Source of the DNA: Sphingomonas cannabina
GTDB taxonomy: Bacteria; Pseudomonadota; Alphaproteobacteria; Sphingomonadales; Sphingomonadaceae
Length of the DNA stretch: 64,000 nucleotides
Direction: 5' to 3'
Assembly (NCBI RefSeq): GCF_021391395.1
Contig: NZ_CP090059.1
Coordinates: 2,279,001 to 2,343,000 of the forward strand
Part shown: in pieces, positions 23,634 to 33,043 of the stretch
How positions within the stretch are numbered: position 1 is the first letter of the stretch
Layout of the letters: the number at the start of each line of letters is the position of its first letter
Made by a program: the position numbers and the translations under genes
The notes under the pieces: generated by a model
Told to the model about the DNA's origin: nothing
The model's database searches: none
The model's input: the letters and a program-made list of their open reading frames with translations, nothing else

Positions 23634-24893
23634 ATGCGTCGCGTCGTCGTGACCGGCCTCGGGCTCGTCACCCCGCTGGGTGCCGATGTCGAGACTGCCT
23701 GGAAGAACATCATCGCCGCCAAGTCCGGCGCCGGGACGATCACGCGCTTCGACGCGTCCGATTACCACAGCAATTATGCCTGCGAAGTGAAGCCGGCCGA
23801 CCATGAATATGGCTTCGACCCCAACAAGCGCGTCGACCACAAGGTGCAGCGCCAGGTCGATCCGTTCATCGTCTACGGCATCGACGCCGCCGGCCAGGCG
23901 ATCGAGGACGCCGGCCTCACCGACATGACCGAGGAGGAACGGTTCCGCGCGGGCTGCTCGATCGGATCGGGCATCGGCGGCCTGCCGGGCATCGAGAGCG
24001 AATCGCTGGTGCTGGAGCACAAGGGGCCGAAGCGCGTGTCCCCGCATTTCGTCCACGGCCGGCTCATCAACCTCATCACCGGCCAGGTGCAGATCAAATA
24101 CGGCCTGATGGGTCCGAATCACGCCGTGGTGACCGCCTGCTCGACCGGCGCGCATTCGATCGGCGACGCCGCCGCGATGATCGCGCGCGACGATGCCGAC
24201 GTCATGCTCGCGGGCGGCGCGGAGGGCGCGATCTGCCCGATCGGCATCGCCGGCTTCGGCCAGGCGCGCGCGCTGTCGACCGGCTTCCGCGACGAGCCGT
24301 GGCGCGCCAGCCGGCCGTGGGACGAGGCCCGCGACGGCTTCGTGATGGGCGAGGGCGCGGGCGTGGTCGTGCTCGAGGAATATGAGCGCGCCAAGAAGCG
24401 CGGCGCCAAGATCTATGCCGAGGTGGTCGGCTATGGCCTGTCGGGCGACGCCTATCACGTCACCGCGCCGCATCCCGAGGGCTCCGGTGCCTATCGGTCG
24501 ATGGAGATGGCGATGCGCAAGTCGGGACTCGACCTCGCCGACATCGACTATATCAACGCGCACGGCACCTCGACGCCGCTCGGCGACGAGCTCGAGCTGG
24601 GCGCGGTGCGGCGGCTGTTCGGCAATAACATCGGCCATCTGTCGATGAGCTCGACCAAGTCGGCGATCGGGCATCTGCTCGGCGGCGCGGGCGCGGTGGA
24701 GAGCATCTTCTGCATCCTGGCGCTGCGCGACCAGGTGGTGCCGCCGACGCTCAACCTCGACAACCCGAGCGAGAATTGCGCGGGCGTCGACCTCGTCCCG
24801 CACGTTGCAAAGGAGCGCAAGGTGCGGGCGGTGCTCAACAACAGCTTCGGCTTCGGCGGCACCAACGCGTCGCTGGTGATGAAGGCGATCTAG
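23634..24893 (+). CDS. fabF: beta-ketoacyl-ACP synthase II
   Basis: 420 residues. Thiolase-fold KAS II with nucleophile Cys169 in VTACSTGAHSIGD, the two active-site His residues in YINAHGTSTPLGD and KSAIGHLLGGAGA, and the C-terminal NNSFGFGGTNAS. It condenses malonyl-ACP with acyl-ACP and governs unsaturated chain elongation. CACGGAGAGA precedes ATG 23634. The 119 bp after acpP include a GAGCGGGC/GCTC-rich hairpin that may damp read-through. Confidence 0.96.
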   Translation: MRRVVVTGLGLVTPLGADVETAWKNIIAAKSGAGTITRFDASDYHSNYACEVKPADHEYGFDPNKRVDHKVQRQVDPFIVYGIDAAGQAIEDAGLTDMTEEERFRAGCSIGSGIGGLPGIESESLVLEHKGPKRVSPHFVHGRLINLITGQVQIKYGLMGPNHAVVTACSTGAHSIGDAAAMIARDDADVMLAGGAEGAICPIGIAGFGQARALSTGFRDEPWRASRPWDEARDGFVMGEGAGVVVLEEYERAKKRGAKIYAEVVGYGLSGDAYHVTAPHPEGSGAYRSMEMAMRKSGLDLADIDYINAHGTSTPLGDELELGAVRRLFGNNIGHLSMSSTKSAIGHLLGGAGAVESIFCILALRDQVVPPTLNLDNPSENCAGVDLVPHVAKERKVRAVLNNSFGFGGTNASLVMKAI

Positions 24894-24899
24894 CCGATC

Positions 24900-25868
24900 A
24901 TGCGCAGGCTCGGCTGCCTGGGACTGGTGGTTGGCCTGCTCGCGATCGCGGGCCTGTTTCTCGTCATGCAGAGCTGGGGCGGTCAGGGGCCGCTCCAGCG
25001 CAACGCCAGCGTGCTGGTGCCCGAGGGCGCCAGCCTGTCGCGGGCGGCAGTCGAGCTCGAGAAGGCGGGGGCGATCCCGTCGGCGCGGCGGTTCACGCTG
25101 TTCGCCAAGCTGTTCGGCGGTTCAGCGCCGATCCGGGCCGGCGAATACCGGCTGCCGGCGCATATCAGCCAGTCCGATATCCTGAAGCTGCTGCAGGGTG
25201 GCAAGACGCTCCAGCGTTTCGTGACGGTGCCGGAGGGATGGCCGTCGGTGCTGGTGCAGGAGGCGCTGATGAAGGCGCCGCAGCTCACCGGAAACGTGCC
25301 GGTGCCGCCCGAGGGATCGGTGCTCCCCGACAGCTACAGCTATTCGCGCGGCGATGCGCGGCAGGCAGTGCTCGGGCGGATGCGGCGGGCGATGGACCGC
25401 TATCTCGCCGCCGCCTGGGCGAAGCGGAAGCCGGGCATCGCGGTGAAGACACCGCGCGAGGCGCTGATCCTCGCCTCAATCGTCGAGAAGGAGACCGGCA
25501 AGCCCGAAGAGCGGCGGATGGTGGCGGCAGTCTATTCCAACCGGCTGAAGCGGGGGATGCCGCTGCAGGCGGATCCGACGGTGATCTATCCGATCACCAA
25601 GGGCAAGCCGCTCGGGCGGCGTATCCTGCGCTCGGAGCTGGAGGCGAAGAACGGGTACAACACCTACACGATGGCCGGGTTGCCGGAGGGGCCGATCGCC
25701 AATCCGGGACGTGCCTCGATCGACGCGGTGCTCGATCCGGCGCAGTCGAACGCGCTCTACTTCGTCGCCGACGGCACCGGCGGGCATGTGTTCGCGGACA
25801 CGCTGGAGCAGCACAACGCCAATGTGCAGAAGTGGTACGCGATCCGCCGGGCGCGGGGCGAGATGTGA
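24900..25868 (+). CDS. mltG: endolytic murein transglycosylase MltG
   Basis: 322 residues. A single N-terminal membrane anchor (about 5-24) leads to a LysM-like region with LVPEGASLSRAAVELEKAG, then the YceG catalytic domain with ILASIVEKETG (catalytic Glu near 196-198), VYSNRLKRGMPLQADPTVIY and YNTYTMAGLPEGPIANPG. MltG cuts nascent glycan strands to end their growth. It starts 6 bp after fabF, following the frequent acpP-fabF-mltG order. Confidence 0.95.
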   Translation: MRRLGCLGLVVGLLAIAGLFLVMQSWGGQGPLQRNASVLVPEGASLSRAAVELEKAGAIPSARRFTLFAKLFGGSAPIRAGEYRLPAHISQSDILKLLQGGKTLQRFVTVPEGWPSVLVQEALMKAPQLTGNVPVPPEGSVLPDSYSYSRGDARQAVLGRMRRAMDRYLAAAWAKRKPGIAVKTPREALILASIVEKETGKPEERRMVAAVYSNRLKRGMPLQADPTVIYPITKGKPLGRRILRSELEAKNGYNTYTMAGLPEGPIANPGRASIDAVLDPAQSNALYFVADGTGGHVFADTLEQHNANVQKWYAIRRARGEM

Positions 25869-25870
25869 CG

Positions 25871-26194
25871 ATGCTGCGCGCGATCCGGGTGGTGAGCGCG
25901 TTGATGGGTGTGACGCTCGCCTACATGGTGCTGACCGGGGGGATGAGCATCCGGGTGTTCATCGCGCCTGATCTCATCCTGTCGCTGGGACTGATCGTCG
26001 CCGCGCTGATGCCGGCGGGGATCGCACCGCGTGCGTTGCTGGCCGCCAACGGCTTCGCGGCCGGTGTGTTCACGGTGGCGACCTCGCGCTACGTGATCGA
26101 GGATGGGCGGATCAATCCGCCGCTTATCGTCTATCTGGTGCTGGCGTGGCTGTTCACGCTGTTGCTGGTCGGCCGACGCGGCAGTTCAAACTAG
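25871..26194 (+). CDS. small integral membrane protein (unknown function)
   Basis: 107 residues, mostly hydrophobic, with four predicted membrane segments (about 4-22, 28-47, 50-66, 82-100) and a short positive C-terminus GRRGSSN. ATG 25871 is 2 bp after the mltG stop; GTG 25865, overlapping that stop as GTGA, is also possible. It is the last gene of the fab-mltG run and converges on eda. The family is not recognised. Confidence 0.7.
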   Translation: MLRAIRVVSALMGVTLAYMVLTGGMSIRVFIAPDLILSLGLIVAALMPAGIAPRALLAANGFAAGVFTVATSRYVIEDGRINPPLIVYLVLAWLFTLLLVGRRGSSN

Positions 26195-26202
26195 CCATCA
26201 TC

Positions 26203-26296
26203 GTCATGCCGGACTTGGTCCGGCATCCACCGGGCCACCATTACTTCGACCGATTGGCTCGCGGCACCGTGGACCCCGGCACAAGGCCGGGGTGAC
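26203..26296. repeat. 94-bp extragenic inverted-repeat element
   Basis: Left arm: GTCATGCCGGACTTGGTCCG plus GCATCCAC (26203-26230). Right arm: GTGGACCCCGGCACAAGGCC plus GGGGTGAC (26269-26296). Both arms are themselves hairpins, and the outer ends GTCA-CC/GG-TGAC and CCAC/GTGG pair. It lies between the convergent membrane protein gene and eda, where it may act as a two-way transcription barrier. Confidence 0.65.
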
Positions 26297-26304
26297 GGTT
26301 GCGC

Positions 26305-26910
26305 TTATCGGCGCAGCCCCGCCGCCTCGCGTGCCTTGGCCTCCACTTCGGCCATGCTGCCGCTCGCGATCCAGCTGCCGCCGACGCAGAGCACAGGGTC
26401 GAACGCCAGCCAGTCGGGCGCGCTCGCCTGGGTGACGCCGCCGGTGGGGCAGAACTTCGCTTCGTAGAAGGGTGCGGCGAGCGCCTTGAGCGCCTTGAGG
26501 CCGCCGGAGGTCTCGGCGGGGAAGAACTTGAAGTGCCTGAGGCCCAGGTCATAGCCGCGCATGATGTCGCCTGCGCTCGCCACGCCGGGGAGGAAGGGCA
26601 CGCCGCTCTCGACGATCGGGCGGCCGAGCGTCTCGGTGAGGCCGGGGGAGACGATGAACTCGGCGCCGGCGTCCATCACCGCTTCGAACTGCGCGGTCGA
26701 GACCACGGTGCCGGCGCCGACGATCGCGCCCGGAACCTGCTTCATCTCACGGATCGCCTCGATCGCGGCGCCGGTGCGCATCGTCACCTCAAGCACCTTG
26801 AGCCCGCCCTCGACGAGCGCCTCGGCGAGCGGACGGGCGGTGGCGGCGTCCTCGATCACCAGCACGGGGATGACCGCGCTGGTGCGCATGATCGTTTCGA
26901 TGTCGCTCAC
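26305..26910 (-). CDS. eda: KDPG aldolase (2-dehydro-3-deoxyphosphogluconate aldolase)
   Basis: 201 residues. Class I aldolase with PVLVIEDAATARPLAEALVEGG, the catalytic Glu in LEVTMRT, VGAGTVVS, the phosphate site and Schiff-base Lys in LRHFKFFPAE, and FCPTGGV. It splits KDPG into pyruvate and glyceraldehyde-3-phosphate, the last step of the Entner-Doudoroff path. The GTG start at 26910 overlaps the glk stop (GTGA). Last gene of the operon. Confidence 0.95.
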   Translation of the reverse strand: MSDIETIMRTSAVIPVLVIEDAATARPLAEALVEGGLKVLEVTMRTGAAIEAIREMKQVPGAIVGAGTVVSTAQFEAVMDAGAEFIVSPGLTETLGRPIVESGVPFLPGVASAGDIMRGYDLGLRHFKFFPAETSGGLKALKALAAPFYEAKFCPTGGVTQASAPDWLAFDPVLCVGGSWIASGSMAEVEAKAREAAGLRR

Positions 26911-27884
26911 GAGTGGAATCCTTCGAGTTTCTGGGCGTAGGCCGCGGCGGCGCCGAACAGGCCGGGCTGGGGATGGGTGATGAGCTTGACCGGGATCGAC
27001 GCCATCAGCGACTGGAACCGCCCCTTGGCGACGAAGCGCTGGCCGAAGCCCGATGCGAGCAGCTTGTCCTTGAGCTTGAGGCCGAGGCCGCCGGCGATCA
27101 CCACACCCTTGGGGCCATGGGCAAGCGCGAGGTCGCCCGCGATCGCGCCGAGGCTCAGGCAGAAGCGGTCGAGCGCGGCGAGGGCGAGGCTGTCCTTGCC
27201 CTCGAACGCCAGCGCCCAGATCGCCTTGTCGTCGAGCCGCTGGATCGGACGGCCCTCGATCTCGGCCAGCGTCTCGTAGATGGCGACGATGCCGGGGCCG
27301 GCGGCGATGCGCTCGGCGGAGACGCGGGTGTAGGTCCTGCGCAGCCGCTGGAGCATCGCGTCCTCGATGCGGTCGAGCGGGGCGAAGTCCATGTGGCCGC
27401 CCTCGGTCTCGATCACGTGATAGCGCTCGGCGCCGCGGAATACCTGGGCGACGCCGAGCCCGGTGCCGGGACCGCACACGGTGATCGAGCCGCGCTCGGG
27501 GAGCTCGGTGTCGGGACCGCATATGTGGACGAACTGGTCGTGCGGCACCTGGGCGACGGCGTGGCCGACCGCGCCGAAATCGTTGATGAGGACGTAATCG
27601 TCGACGTCGAGCCGTTCCGGAACGAGCCGCGGACGGATGATCCACGGATTGTTGGTGAGTTTGATCAGTTCGTCGTTCACCGGCGAGGCGACCGCGATCG
27701 CGGCGGCGCGGGGGAGGGGCTTGCCGTAATCCTTGGCGAAATGCTGCCAGGCGGTCTGCAGGCTCGCGTGCTCGGCGGTCTTGAGCGTGTCGGGCTCGCC
27801 GAGACGGACGACGCGGCCGCCCTCGACCTCGGCGATGGCGAAGCGGGCGTGGGTCCCGCCGATGTCGACTGCTACGACTTCCAA
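26907..27884 (-). CDS. glk: glucokinase
   Basis: 325 residues. The glucokinase (non-ROK) family start EVVAVDIGGTHARFAIAEVE carries the phosphate-binding motif. LINDFGAVGHAVAQ has the catalytic Asp, GPGTGLGVAQVF follows, and TEGGHMDFAP is typical. It phosphorylates glucose to G6P, feeding Zwf. There is no ATG: TTG 27884 with GGAGG 5 nt upstream is the start. It lies between edd and eda, so glucose entry and the Entner-Doudoroff enzymes are made together. Confidence 0.95.
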   Translation of the reverse strand: MEVVAVDIGGTHARFAIAEVEGGRVVRLGEPDTLKTAEHASLQTAWQHFAKDYGKPLPRAAAIAVASPVNDELIKLTNNPWIIRPRLVPERLDVDDYVLINDFGAVGHAVAQVPHDQFVHICGPDTELPERGSITVCGPGTGLGVAQVFRGAERYHVIETEGGHMDFAPLDRIEDAMLQRLRRTYTRVSAERIAAGPGIVAIYETLAEIEGRPIQRLDDKAIWALAFEGKDSLALAALDRFCLSLGAIAGDLALAHGPKGVVIAGGLGLKLKDKLLASGFGQRFVAKGRFQSLMASIPVKLITHPQPGLFGAAAAYAQKLEGFHS

Positions 27885-27901
27885 TCAAGCCTCCAAATTC
27901 G

Positions 27902-27982
27902 CCATGCCGGACCTGATCCGGCATCCAGAGTTTCGGGCGACTCCGCGTTTGGCCCTGGATGCCGGACCAAGTCCAGCATGGC
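27902..27982. repeat. 81-bp extragenic inverted-repeat element between edd and glk
   Basis: CCATGCCGGACCTGATCCGG plus CATCCAG (27902-27928) is inverted at 27955-27982 (CTGGATGCCGGACCAAGTCC plus AGCATGG) with few mismatches. Each arm is also a short hairpin. It fills the space between the edd stop and the glk ribosome binding site, so within the operon mRNA it would form a strong stem and could stabilise or partly stop the transcript. Confidence 0.65.
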
Positions 27983-27994
27983 GGGCAAGCAAGA

Positions 27995-29812
27995 TCACGC
28001 TGCCATCTCCGCCAGCATCGCCGAGGCGCCTTCCTCGGCGGTCGAGACGCCGCGGCGCATCAGCGCGAACAGCTCGCGGCCGGTGCCGAGCGCGGGGGCG
28101 GGCGGCTCGGCGAGCGGGCGGGCGGCCCATTCGGCCTCGTCGACCAGCGCGGTCAGCACGCCGGCCTCGCTATCGAGGCGGACGATGTCGCCGTCGCGCA
28201 GCTTGGCAATCGGGCCGCCGCCCTTCGCCTCGGGCGAGACGTGAATTGCGCAGGGCACCTTGCCGCTCGCGCCCGACATGCGGCCGTCGGTGACCAGCGC
28301 GACGCGGAAGCCGCGGTTCTGGAGCACGCCGAGCGGCGGGGTGAGCTTGTGGAGCTCGGGCATGCCGTTCGCCTGCGGGCCCTGGAAGCGGACCACCACC
28401 ACCACGTCTCGGTCGAGCTCGCCCGCCTTGAACGCGGCCTGGACCTCCGACTGGTCGGTGAAGACGCGGCAGGGCGCCTCGATCGTCCAGCGATCGGGAT
28501 CGACCGCCGATACCTTGATGCAGGCGCGGCCGAGATTGCCGGCGAGGATGCGGAAGCCACCCTCGGGCTGGAAGGGGTTGTCGATCAGCCGGACGATGCT
28601 GTCGTCGCCGCTTTCCTCGGGCAGGTCGCGCCAGACCAGCTCCTCATTCTCGATATGAGGTTTGCGGGCGTAGTCCTTCATTTCGCCGGCGATGGTGACG
28701 ATGTCGTCGTGGAGCAGGCCACCCTTCAGCAGCTCGCGGATCACCAGCGGCGGACCGCCGGCGTCCTCGAACATGTTCACGTCCGCGCTGCCGTTGGGAT
28801 AGACGCGGGTGAGGAGGGGAACGACCTTCGACAGGCGGTCGAAATCCTCCCAGTCGATCGTGATCCCCGCCGCGCGGGCGATCGCCGGCAGGTGGATGAG
28901 ATGATTGGTCGAGCCGCCGGTCGCGAGCAGCGCTACCATCGCGTTGACGATCGCGCGCTCGTCGACGCATTCGGCGAGCGGGCGATAGTCGTTGCCGTCC
29001 CAGCCGATCTTCGCCAGCCGGTGCACCGCGGCGCGGGTCAATTCCTGGCGGAGCTTGGTGCCGGGGTTGGGGAAGGCGGCGCCGGGCATGTGGAGGCCCA
29101 TCGCCTCCATCATCATCTGGTTGGAATTGGCGGTGCCGTAGAAGGTGCAGGTACCCTTCGAATGATAGGCGGCGATCTCGGCGTCGAGCAGTTCCTCGCG
29201 GCTCGCCTTGCCCTCGGCGTAGAGCTCGCGGATGCGGGCCTTGTCCTTGTTGGCGAGGCCGGACCGCATCGGGCCGCCGGGGATCAGCACCATCGGCAGA
29301 TGGCCGAAGCGCAGCGCGCCGATCAGCAGGCCCGGCACGATCTTGTCGCAGATGCCGAGCAGCGCCGCACCCTCGAACATGCCGTGGCTGAGCGCGATGG
29401 CGGTGGAGAGGGCGATGGTGTCGCGGCTGAACAGCGACAGCTCCATGCCGGCATAGCCCTGCGTCACGCCGTCGCACATCGCCGGCACGCCGCCGGCGAC
29501 CTGGGCGGTGACGCCGGCCTCGCGCGCCCAGATTTTCATCTGCTCCGGGTAGCGGTAATAGGTCGCATGGGCTGACAACATGTCGTTGTAAGCCGTTACA
29601 ATCCCGATGTTCATCCGGTTGGCCGGCCGCATCGCGTCGCGGTCCTCGTCGGTACCGGCATAGCCGTGGGCGAGGTTGGCGCAGCCGAGCATCGGCCGGT
29701 CGACGCCGGTGGCACGCTGGCCTTCCATCAGCCCGAGATAGGCGGCGCGGCCCGGCTTCGAGCGTTCGATGATGCGGTCGGTGACCGCGGCGACTTCGGG
29801 GTGGAGGGTCAT
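27995..29812 (-). CDS. edd: phosphogluconate dehydratase
   Basis: 605 residues, the Edd size of the IlvD/Edd family. Cluster and substrate motifs visible include [34 protein letters not shown] and the block around [20 protein letters not shown], with Cys residues placed to bind the Fe-S cluster. [14 protein letters not shown] is the C-terminal family signature. It dehydrates 6-phosphogluconate to KDPG. ATG 29812 overlaps the pgl stop as ATGA. A paralogue of the family, ilvD, is also in this window. Confidence 0.96.
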   Translation of the reverse strand: MTLHPEVAAVTDRIIERSKPGRAAYLGLMEGQRATGVDRPMLGCANLAHGYAGTDEDRDAMRPANRMNIGIVTAYNDMLSAHATYYRYPEQMKIWAREAGVTAQVAGGVPAMCDGVTQGYAGMELSLFSRDTIALSTAIALSHGMFEGAALLGICDKIVPGLLIGALRFGHLPMVLIPGGPMRSGLANKDKARIRELYAEGKASREELLDAEIAAYHSKGTCTFYGTANSNQMMMEAMGLHMPGAAFPNPGTKLRQELTRAAVHRLAKIGWDGNDYRPLAECVDERAIVNAMVALLATGGSTNHLIHLPAIARAAGITIDWEDFDRLSKVVPLLTRVYPNGSADVNMFEDAGGPPLVIRELLKGGLLHDDIVTIAGEMKDYARKPHIENEELVWRDLPEESGDDSIVRLIDNPFQPEGGFRILAGNLGRACIKVSAVDPDRWTIEAPCRVFTDQSEVQAAFKAGELDRDVVVVVRFQGPQANGMPELHKLTPPLGVLQNRGFRVALVTDGRMSGASGKVPCAIHVSPEAKGGGPIAKLRDGDIVRLDSEAGVLTALVDEAEWAARPLAEPPAPALGTGRELFALMRRGVSTAEEGASAMLAEMAA

Positions 29813-30519
29813 GCGGGGCTCCAGTGGATGTCGACCGGCAGTTCCACGTCGGCAAGGATGCGGCCGATCGGATAGGGGGAGGAGGCACCGCCTTTCACAG
29901 CATCCTCGACCACCTGGCGCTTGGCGTCGCCGGTGATGGCGATGGTGAGCGCGCGGGCGGAGACGATGGCGGCGCGGCTCAGCGTGACGCGCGGGACGGG
30001 GGCTTCGGGCGGCAGCGGATCGGGCATCACACCGAGCGCGCGGCGCTCCTTGGGGCCGTTCAGCGCCTCGTCGTAGTCGGGACCGGGGAAGATCGAGGCG
30101 CAATGCCCGTCGCCGCCGACGCCGAGCAGGCAGAGGTCGAGCGGCCAGTGGAGGTCCTGGAGCAGCGCGTCGGCGGCGCGGCCGGCCGCCTTGTAGTCGG
30201 GCGCGGTGGCGCTGAGCAGCGGGATGACGCGGGCGCGCTTGGGGATGAAGACCTTGCCGATCGCGGTCACGTTCGACAGCGGGTCGCCGAGCGGCACGAT
30301 GCGCTCGTCGCCGGGGATGATGGTGACGCGCGACCAGTCGAGCTTGGTCTCGGCGAGCCGCTCGTAGATGGGAAGCGGGGTCTTGCCGCCGGCGAGCGCG
30401 ATCACCGCCGTCCCGCGCGCGTCGATCGCACTCTCGATCACGAAGGCGAGGTCACCGGCGACCGCCTCCGCCATCTCGGCCGCGTCGTCATAGTCCCACC
30501 ATTCGATTTCGTCGGTCAT
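29809..30519 (-). CDS. pgl: 6-phosphogluconolactonase
   Basis: 236 residues, DevB/SOL type. [50 protein letters not shown] and [18 protein letters not shown] are the characteristic blocks. It hydrolyses the lactone made by Zwf. It lies between zwf and edd, as in other sphingomonad Entner-Doudoroff operons, with a 70-bp gap to zwf containing a short palindromic repeat. Confidence 0.95.
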   Translation of the reverse strand: MTDEIEWWDYDDAAEMAEAVAGDLAFVIESAIDARGTAVIALAGGKTPLPIYERLAETKLDWSRVTIIPGDERIVPLGDPLSNVTAIGKVFIPKRARVIPLLSATAPDYKAAGRAADALLQDLHWPLDLCLLGVGGDGHCASIFPGPDYDEALNGPKERRALGVMPDPLPPEAPVPRVTLSRAAIVSARALTIAITGDAKRQVVEDAVKGGASSPYPIGRILADVELPVDIHWSPA

Positions 30520-30547
30520 GCGCGCTTTCTCTTTTTGCTTCTACGCC

Positions 30548-30573
30548 GTCATTCCCGCGAAGGCGGGAATGAC
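30548..30573. repeat. 26-bp extragenic palindrome between zwf and pgl
   Basis: GTCATTCCCGCGAAGGCGGG followed by AATGAC is a near-perfect palindrome with a GAA/AAG centre, a common intergenic unit in this group. Confidence 0.6.
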
Positions 30574-30589
30574 GAAGGATTGGGGCGTA

Positions 30590-32047
30590 CTACTCCGTCC
30601 ACGTCACGCCGTCCCGTTCGGTGAGCGCGATGCTGGCGGACGGGCCCCAGCTTCCCGAGGGATAGGGCTTGGGCTTGATGTCGTTGGCGATCCAGCCGGC
30701 GCGGATCGCGTCGATCCACTGCCATTGCGCCTCCACCTCGTCGCGGCGGACGAAGAGGGTGGGGTCGCCCTCGATCAGATCGAGCAGCAACCGCTCATAG
30801 GCGATGCGGCGGCGGGTGCCGGCGAACTCGTGCTCAAGGCTGAGGTTGAGCGGCACCTCGCGCAGCCTGATGCCCTCGCGGTCGAGCCCGGGCTGCTTCG
30901 CCATCACCAGCAGGCGGACATATTCCTCGGGCTGGAGGCGGATCACCAGCGTGTTGGGCTGGAGCTGCCCGCCGCGCTCGGCGAAGATCGAGTGGGGCAC
31001 GCCCTTGAACTGGATCGAGATCTCGCTCTGGCGCTGGGGCAGGCGCTTGCCGGTGCGCAGGTAGAAGGGCACGCCCTGCCAGCGCCAATTGTCGACGTGC
31101 GCCTTGATCGCGACGAAGGTCTCGGTGCTCGAATCCTTCCCGAGCTCCTCGTCATAGCCCTTGACGATCTCGCCCTTGACCGCGCCGGCGCCGTACTGGC
31201 CGGTGACGGTGAGGTGGCCGACCTCGGCCGGCGCGATGCGGCGGAGCGAGCGCAGCACCTTGACCTTCTCGTCACGGATCGAGGTGCCGTCGAAGCGGGC
31301 AGGCGGCTCCATCGCGATCAACGCGAGCAGCTGGAGCATGTGGTTCTGCACCATGTCGCGCAGCGCCCCGGCGGTATCGTAATAGCCGGCCCGATCCTCC
31401 AGCCCCACCGTCTCGGCGATGGTGATCTGGACATGGTCGATCCCGCGCGCGTTCCAGATCGGCTCGAACAGCGAGTTGCCGAAGCGCAGCGCCAGGATGT
31501 TCTGCACCGTCTCCTTGCCGAGATAATGGTCGATGCGGAAGGTGCGCTCCTCGGGGAAGGCATGGGCGACCGCATCGTTGATCTCGCGGCTGGAGGCGAG
31601 ATCGTGGCCGAGCGGCTTCTCCAGGCCGATCCGCACCGTCTCGCCGGCGAGGCCGACCGAATCGAGGCCCTTGATCGTCGGCTCGAACAGGAAAGGCGCT
31701 GTCGACAGGAAAATGGCGAGCCCCCCAGAGACGTCGCCGATCTTCTCGGCGAGGGCGGGGAAGCCGTCCAGCTTCGAGGCGTCGAGCGGCTGGTAGCCAA
31801 GCCGGTCGAGGAAGGAGGCGATCGCCGCCTTGTCCTTGCGGTCGGCGGGCAGGAACTCGTCGAGCGCCTTGCTGGCGAAATCGCGATAGCCGGCGTCGTC
31901 ATGATCCGACCGCGCGGTGCCGGTGATGGTGAGCTTCTCGGGCAGCAGCCCGTCGGCATGGAGGCCGTAGAGCGACGGCAGCAACATGCGCTGGGCGAGA
32001 TCGCCCGTCGCGCCGAACAAAAGCAGCTTGCCAACGGCTTCGGTCAT
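30590..32047 (-). CDS. zwf: glucose-6-phosphate 1-dehydrogenase
   Basis: 485 residues. N-terminal Rossmann motif LLLFGATGDLAQRMLLPSLY (NADP-binding GxxGDLA), the active-site signature FRIDHYLGKETVQN, and the conserved PPFLRTGKRLP-like FYLRTGKRLPQR are present. First gene of the zwf-pgl-edd-glk-eda operon, so its promoter should drive the whole pathway. The 66 bp upstream, before argC, show no obvious operator. Confidence 0.96.
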   Translation of the reverse strand: MTEAVGKLLLFGATGDLAQRMLLPSLYGLHADGLLPEKLTITGTARSDHDDAGYRDFASKALDEFLPADRKDKAAIASFLDRLGYQPLDASKLDGFPALAEKIGDVSGGLAIFLSTAPFLFEPTIKGLDSVGLAGETVRIGLEKPLGHDLASSREINDAVAHAFPEERTFRIDHYLGKETVQNILALRFGNSLFEPIWNARGIDHVQITIAETVGLEDRAGYYDTAGALRDMVQNHMLQLLALIAMEPPARFDGTSIRDEKVKVLRSLRRIAPAEVGHLTVTGQYGAGAVKGEIVKGYDEELGKDSSTETFVAIKAHVDNWRWQGVPFYLRTGKRLPQRQSEISIQFKGVPHSIFAERGGQLQPNTLVIRLQPEEYVRLLVMAKQPGLDREGIRLREVPLNLSLEHEFAGTRRRIAYERLLLDLIEGDPTLFVRRDEVEAQWQWIDAIRAGWIANDIKPKPYPSGSWGPSASIALTERDGVTWTE

Positions 32048-32113
32048 TCACGGCCCTCCTGCCGGCGCGATGTAGCGATCCACGCCTTTCGGGCAAGGCG
32101 GATACGTATGGTT

Positions 32114-33043
32114 TTAGAGAACGAGGCCCGCAGTCGGATCGAGGCCCGCCATGATGTTGAGGTTCTGCACCGCCGCGCCCGCCGCGCCCTTGCCGAGGTT
32201 GTCGAGCGTCGCGACGAGCCGTGCCTGGCCGCGCTCGGCATTGCCGAATACGCGCAGGGTGAGCCGGTCGGTGCCCGCATCCTCCTCGATGCGGATCAGT
32301 GGCGGGGCGTCGGTGGCGACGCGGACGATCGGGCTCGCCTGATAGGCCGCCTCCAGCACCTCGGTCACCGCCTCGATGCTCGGGCGGCGCGGCAGGGCGT
32401 GGAGCGGCAGCGGCACCTCGACCACCATGCCGCGATAGGTGTTGGCGACCGAGGGCATGAAGATCGGCGGATGCTCGAGCCGGGCGTGGCGCTGCATCTC
32501 GGGCACATGCTTGTGGGCGAGGGTGAGGCCGTAGCCGCGCCAGGCGGTCTGCTCCGTGCCCTTCTCGAACTCCTCGATCATCGAGCGGCCGCCGCCCGAA
32601 TAGCCGGAGACGGCGTTGACGCTGAGCGCCCAGTCGGCCGGGATCAGCCCGGCGCGGACCAGCGGGCGGACGAGCGCAAGGAAACCGGTAGGGTAGCAGC
32701 CTGGATTGGTGACCCGCGGAGCCTCGGCGATCGCAGCGGCCTGGCTTGGTTCGAGTTCAGCGAAGCCATAAGCCCAGCCCTCCGCCACGCGATGCGCGGT
32801 CGAGGCGTCGATCACGCGGGTGCGCGGGTTATCGATCAGCGCGACGCTCTCGCGCGCGGCGTCGTCGGGCAGGCATAGGATGACGAAGGCGGCGTCGTTG
32901 AGCGCCTGGCGCCGCGCTTCCGGGTCCTTGCGCTGGGCGTCGTCGAGCGCGATCAGTGCGATCTCGTCGCGCCCGGCGAGCCGTTCGCGGATTTCGAGGC
33001 CGGTGGTGCCGGCGGCGCCGTCGATGAACACGCTGTGCTTCAC
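32114..33043 (-). CDS. argC: N-acetyl-gamma-glutamyl-phosphate reductase, type 2
   Basis: 309 residues, the short ArgC class 2 form. It starts VFIDGAAGTTGLEIRERLAG (NADP site), and has the catalytic Cys in VTNPGCYPTGFLAL and the motif VSGYSGGGRSM. It converts N-acetylglutamyl phosphate to the semialdehyde in arginine synthesis. The ATG overlaps the stop of the NlpC/P60-like gene upstream by 4 bp, so the two are probably cotranscribed although their roles look unrelated. Confidence 0.94.
   Translation of the reverse strand: MKHSVFIDGAAGTTGLEIRERLAGRDEIALIALDDAQRKDPEARRQALNDAAFVILCLPDDAARESVALIDNPRTRVIDASTAHRVAEGWAYGFAELEPSQAAAIAEAPRVTNPGCYPTGFLALVRPLVRAGLIPADWALSVNAVSGYSGGGRSMIEEFEKGTEQTAWRGYGLTLAHKHVPEMQRHARLEHPPIFMPSVANTYRGMVVEVPLPLHALPRRPSIEAVTEVLEAAYQASPIVRVATDAPPLIRIEEDAGTDRLTLRVFGNAERGQARLVATLDNLGKGAAGAAVQNLNIMAGLDPTAGLVL

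Noticed and set aside
27902..27982. Inverted repeat between edd and glk as the end of the operon
   Set aside because: No T-run follows, the glk ribosome binding site comes right after it, and gene content argues for one Entner-Doudoroff operon. It may reduce read-through but is not a clear terminator.
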